Position numbers and translations under genes: made by a program. Of a DNA stretch of 64,000 nucleotides, positions 61,177-64,000 are shown in pieces. Source of the stretch: CG2-30-36-39 sp964433225 (GTDB taxonomy: Bacteria > Patescibacteriota > Microgenomatia > UBA1400 > PJMF01); assembly GCA_964433225.1 (NCBI GenBank), contig CAYSQA010000001.1, positions 1 through 64,000 of the forward strand, in the 5' to 3' direction. How positions within the stretch are numbered: position 1 is the stretch's first letter; each line of letters starts with the position of its first letter. Below the pieces are notes generated by a model that saw only the letters and a list, made by a program, of their open reading frames with translations, had not been told where the DNA came from and ran no database searches.

Positions 61177-61374
61177 TTAGACGGTTTGAGTAAATGGCAA
61201 CAAGGCTAAGTGTCTAGCTCTCTTGATTGCCTTTTCCAAACGACGTTGTTGTTTTTGAGTTAGACCAGTCTTTGAACGTGGCACAATCATGCCTTGTTCG
61301 GTGACAAATCTCTTCAACTCTTCTGGTCGAGCGTAAGAGAAATCGGTTACTCTAGGTCTTCTTTTATTTAACAT
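61177..61374 (-). CDS. rpsR: 30S ribosomal protein bS18
   Basis: 65 residues. Core signature: ITDFSY-like VTDFSYARPEELKRFVTEQGMIVPRSKTGLTQKQQRRLEKAIKRARHLALLPF, nearly the whole family profile. It lacks the longer basic N terminus of some bacteria. AGAAGGA precedes the ATG. Third gene of rpsF-ssb-rpsR; S18 forms a heterodimer with S6 encoded in the same operon. Confidence 0.97.
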   Translation of the reverse strand: MLNKRRPRVTDFSYARPEELKRFVTEQGMIVPRSKTGLTQKQQRRLEKAIKRARHLALLPFTQTV

Positions 61375-61393
61375 AATTCATTCCTTCTAAAAT

Positions 61394-61849
61394 TTAAAAT
61401 GGGATGTCATCAGCAACATCTTCAACTTCTGCTACTTGATCTTCAGCAACTGCTTCTTCTACTGAAGCAGCAGCTCCATTACCCTCATCACTACTGGTGG
61501 AACCACCCTTAGAATTACTAAGTAACATCATGTTATCGATCACAATCTCGGTAACCCGTCTATCTTCACCACTTTCGGTTTTCCAATCTCTAGTTTGAAT
61601 TCTACCTTCAACGTAAACCTTGTCACCTTTGTGAAGTAACTGACCACAAATCTCAGCTAATTTTGACCAAGCAACGATGTTATGAAAATCAACTCGTTCT
61701 TGTTTCTCGCCACCTTCAGCTGAAGTCCATGATCGATTGGTAGCCAAACCAAAAGAACAAACAGCGGTGCTGTTTGGCGTAAAACGAAGATTTGGATCTC
61801 TGGTAAGATTTCCGATAAGCATAACTTTGTTTAAAGATCTAACTGACAT
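61394..61849 (-). CDS. ssb: Single-stranded DNA-binding protein
   Basis: 151 residues. OB-fold from SLNKVMLIGNLTRDPNLRFTPNSTAVCSFGLATNRSW to GDKVYVEGRIQTRDWKTESGEDRRVTEIVIDNMMLL. The tail is Gly/Ser/Glu-rich and ends DDIPF, the acidic tip that recruits partner proteins. Ribosome-binding site AAAGGAAA. Between rpsF and rpsR, the conserved position. Confidence 0.96.
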   Translation of the reverse strand: MSVRSLNKVMLIGNLTRDPNLRFTPNSTAVCSFGLATNRSWTSAEGGEKQERVDFHNIVAWSKLAEICGQLLHKGDKVYVEGRIQTRDWKTESGEDRRVTEIVIDNMMLLSNSKGGSTSSDEGNGAAASVEEAVAEDQVAEVEDVADDIPF

Positions 61850-61930
61850 ATTTTCCTTTCGCTCTTTTGTGTCTATTAATGGTTTTTAGTTTAACTTGCC
61901 AAAATGACACAAAAGTAACTTTTCCCTATC

Positions 61931-62287
61931 TTAATTTTCTGGTGAGGCTTGTACCTCTGTTGCCTCGCTACTACCTACTACCATGAGATGTCGAATAATT
62001 GAGTTATGAAGATAAACTCCTTGTTCAAATTCTGGAGCTTGTTCTGCAACTAAACTCAATCTAAGGTGAACGTAATAAGCTTCATCATAAGATTTGCCAG
62101 CTTTACGAACTGCATAAGCTAAGGGTTTTTTACCCCACATTGTTTCGGAGATAACTTCTCCTTTATATTTTTTGACCAATGCTAAGACTTCTTCTTGAAC
62201 TTTTTTGAGTTCGCTGTCGGTATAACCTCCAGAGACCAAATAGGTCAATTCGTAAGTATTAGTCTTGGTTTCGGTCTTCAGCTTCAT
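61931..62287 (-). CDS. rpsF: 30S ribosomal protein bS6
   Basis: 118 residues. NTYELTYLVSGGYTDSELKKVQEEVLALVKKYKGEVISETMWGKKPLAYAVRKAGKSYDEAYYVHLRLS and NSIIRHLMVV match bS6. Its leader (about 60 bases) begins at an extended -10 promoter TGCTATAAT (TATAAT at 62356-62361) and holds a CCCTCT/AGAGGG hairpin (62307-62332) just before the ribosome-binding site, where S6:S18 feedback could act. Confidence 0.96.
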   Translation of the reverse strand: MKLKTETKTNTYELTYLVSGGYTDSELKKVQEEVLALVKKYKGEVISETMWGKKPLAYAVRKAGKSYDEAYYVHLRLSLVAEQAPEFEQGVYLHNSIIRHLMVVGSSEATEVQASPEN

Positions 62288-62306
62288 GTTTTCCTTTCGC
62301 TGTGAG

Positions 62307-62332
62307 CCCTCTGTTTACCTAACTAGAGAGGG
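62307..62332 (-). promoter_or_regulatory. Leader hairpin of rpsF-ssb-rpsR
   Basis: 6-bp stem CCCTCT / AGAGGG with a 14-base loop, ending about 19 bases before the rpsF ATG. Candidate site for feedback by the S6:S18 pair, known in other bacteria; not proven here. Confidence 0.45.
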
Positions 62333-62379
62333 AACCAAGTTTTTACTAGGGGTGTATTATAGCAGATTTTATGAGAAAG

Positions 62380-63474
62380 TTATTTGCCGATCATAAACTC
62401 TACCACATCACCCTCTTGCATTATATAATCCCGACCTTCTTGTCTTACTTTACCAACGTCTTTCAATCCAGGCCAACCATTTGAATTAACAAAATCATCA
62501 TAATTAGCTACTTTGGCCTTAATAAAATGCTTTTCAAAATCAGTATGAATTACCCCCGCTGCTTCTGGGGCAGTCATCCCTTGCCTAATGGTCCAAGCTC
62601 TGACTTCTTTTTCACCAGCAGTCAAAAAACTCTGTAGTTTTAGAGTTTGGTAGGCAACTTTAGCTAATCGCTCCAGTCCACTCTCTGTTAAACCCAACTC
62701 AGCCAAATATAATTCTTGGTCTTCAGTCGATAAAACCGCAATTTCACTCTCGATTTTGGCACTAACTAACACAATTTGTTCAGCTTTGACTGCCAACTTT
62801 TTTGCCCACTCGTTTGCTTTGGTAAGTTCAACTTTCAAGACATTTTCATCAACATTAAGCACAAAAATTTCTGGTTTAGAGGTTAATAAATTAAGCTCTC
62901 TAGCATATTTAACTGCATTTTTTTCATCACCATAAGTTGCCATATCTACACTTAACATTCGACCTGCTGCCAAAGTTTTTTGGAACTTCTGGACATACTC
63001 CCAACGAATAAATAATTCTTTGTTTACTCCTCCCTTTGGTGGTTTTTGTTTTTCCAAAGTCGTTAAGTCAGCTAATTGTAACTCAGTTCTAATTGTCTCC
63101 AAGTCTTCTTCTGGAGAGACTGCTCCTTCACGAATCACATTTTTATCACTAAAAGCTCTCAGCACATGACATATGGCATCGGTTTCTCTGATATGAGAAA
63201 GAAATTGATTGCCAAGTCCTTCACCTTTAGAAGCACCTCTTACTAAGCCAGCGATATCAGTAAACTCCACCACGGCTGGTTTAATCACCGTAGTTTTAAC
63301 TACTTCTGCCAATACAGCCAATCTTTTGTCTGGTACTTCAGCAATCCCATTATTGGGTTCAATCGTCGCAAAAGGATAATTAGCAGCCAGTGCTACCTGT
63401 TTTTTCAATAAAGCATTAAATAAAGTAGACTTACCGACATTAGGTAAACCAACAATTCCAATTGATAAAGACAT
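62380..63474 (-). CDS. ychF: Ribosome-associated ATPase YchF (OLA1 family)
   Basis: 364 residues. Obg-related P-loop protein that prefers ATP. G1 is GLPNVGKSTLFNAL, G3 is FTDIAGLVRGASKGEGLGNQFL, and the usual G4 NKxD reads NVDE (IFVLNVDEN). The C-terminal TGS-like domain runs from FLTAGEKEVRAWTIRQGMTAPEAAGVIHTDFEKHFIKAKV to YIMQEGDVVEFMIG. Complete. Confidence 0.97.
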   Translation of the reverse strand: MSLSIGIVGLPNVGKSTLFNALLKKQVALAANYPFATIEPNNGIAEVPDKRLAVLAEVVKTTVIKPAVVEFTDIAGLVRGASKGEGLGNQFLSHIRETDAICHVLRAFSDKNVIREGAVSPEEDLETIRTELQLADLTTLEKQKPPKGGVNKELFIRWEYVQKFQKTLAAGRMLSVDMATYGDEKNAVKYARELNLLTSKPEIFVLNVDENVLKVELTKANEWAKKLAVKAEQIVLVSAKIESEIAVLSTEDQELYLAELGLTESGLERLAKVAYQTLKLQSFLTAGEKEVRAWTIRQGMTAPEAAGVIHTDFEKHFIKAKVANYDDFVNSNGWPGLKDVGKVRQEGRDYIMQEGDVVEFMIGK

Positions 63475-63505
63475 AAGTTGTATTGTACTTGATGTTTAGA
63501 AAAAA

Positions 63506-64000
63506 TTATTGAGAAAATAATTGCAAATACTTAGCAAAATCTTGAACAAACAAGTGAGGCTCTTTAGTGAACCACTGTCTCAACTCTTCAAGCTTTAACC
63601 ACTTAATCTTAGCGATTTCATTTTTATTAAAATTAATTTCACTATTCTCTACTGAACTTATAAACCACTGACAAAAAAATTGATTGTCTCCGGATAAAAA
63701 CAACTTTGTCTTTTTCTCTAAAGCTAAGTTTTTTAAACCTAGTTCATTTTCAGCAGCCTTAACTATCGCCTGTTCATAAGTTTGGTCACTCTCCACAAAA
63801 CTGGCAGCCGCTGGTCCCCATTTTCCTGGATCATTCTTTTTATGAAAAGCTCTTTGAGCTAACAATACTTCACCTGTTTGATTCTTTAACCACAAACTTG
63901 AGACCCTAAAAATATCTTTTTCTGCTACTGCCTCTTTTAGTTTTTCGGCAACTACTTCATCCCGTTGGTTAACTACGGCATATTTCTTTTTGGTATCAAC
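63506..64000 (-). CDS. NUDIX hydrolase-like protein (5' end outside window)
   Basis: The frame is open from the stop at 63506 to the window edge, so the visible 164 residues lack the N terminus; a TTG at 63895 inside the frame is not the real start. KYAVVNQRDEVV near the edge and GEVLLAQRAFHKKNDPGKWGPAAASFVESDQTYEQAIVKAAENELGL resemble isopentenyl-diphosphate-isomerase-type NUDIX proteins. The Nudix box is degenerate: its first Gly is replaced and RE reads AE, though ENE remains. Activity is uncertain. Confidence 0.75.
   Translation of the reverse strand, partial: VDTKKKYAVVNQRDEVVAEKLKEAVAEKDIFRVSSLWLKNQTGEVLLAQRAFHKKNDPGKWGPAAASFVESDQTYEQAIVKAAENELGLKNLALEKKTKLFLSGDNQFFCQWFISSVENSEINFNKNEIAKIKWLKLEELRQWFTKEPHLFVQDFAKYLQLFSQ

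Noticed and set aside
1..64000. CRISPR arrays, insertion sequences with transposase, rRNA genes.
   Set aside because: No regularly spaced identical repeats of CRISPR length, no transposase-like protein and no rRNA sequence were seen.

Overview
The window looks like part of a small, AT-rich genome of the candidate phyla radiation (Patescibacteria), most like Microgenomates. This placement is inference. It rests on short versions of housekeeping proteins (EF-Ts, RF1, YebC), many small exported proteins with no recognisable family, a complete type IV pilus machine, sparse metabolism, and an rpsF-ssb-rpsR operon not followed by rplI (bL9). Two runs of exactly 100 N (1165-1264 and 52844-52943) are scaffold joins. 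They make tyrS and recG look fused and hide the middle of hisS.

Layout: 1-6043 holds tyrS (3' end missing), recG (5' end missing) and a pilX-like/pilM/pilN/pilO operon. 6058-8592 (minus) is rpmF-nusB-ACP-like-rnc and rpsP-khpA; rpmF encodes only 54 residues. 8890-15219 (plus) encodes exported proteins (a lipoprotein-like protein, a membrane protein, two tandem surface paralogs) and a minor pilin. 15216-23769 (minus) is the main pilus locus: minor pilins, a PKD-like protein, pilD, a likely major pilin, pilC, pilT and pilB. 23799-31137 (plus) is holB, gyrB, family II pyrophosphatase, gyrA and a TIM-barrel protein. A tRNA-Ala and a Xer recombinase follow, then 1.85 kb of repeat-rich DNA without genes (32424-34277). 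34278-48129 is mainly minus strand: yebC, tsf, rpsB, folD, nfo, an inositol-monophosphatase-like gene, glyA, a phosphoribosyltransferase, a pseudouridine synthase, lspA, lgt, tRNA-Leu, dnaB and a metallo-hydrolase. 48255-54711 (plus) holds exported proteins, an aminopeptidase, an acetyltransferase, hisS, rpmE and prfA, with a minus-strand tRNA-Ala between them. 54861-56390 is a compositionally foreign insert with a lipoprotein gene. The rest (minus) is an MFS transporter, a C-terminal processing protease, glmS, a frameshifted small basic ORF, rpsR, ssb, rpsF, ychF and a partial NUDIX gene.

Two themes tie the window together. One is the cell surface: pilus assembly ATPases, platform, peptidase and several prepilins, with lgt and lspA for lipoprotein maturation and several lipoproteins or exported repeat proteins. 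The other is information processing (gyrase, DnaB, delta-prime, SSB, Xer, ribosomal proteins, release and elongation factors).

The most striking signal is upstream of hisS. A 15-residue open frame with three consecutive His codons is followed by mutually exclusive stems and an intrinsic terminator, the layout of ribosome-mediated transcription attenuation. Other candidates are the iteron-like repeats beside the Xer gene, an ACP-like protein without its attachment serine, the foreign lipoprotein behind a palindromic promoter and two long hairpins, and several promoters so close to start codons that the mRNAs would be nearly leaderless.
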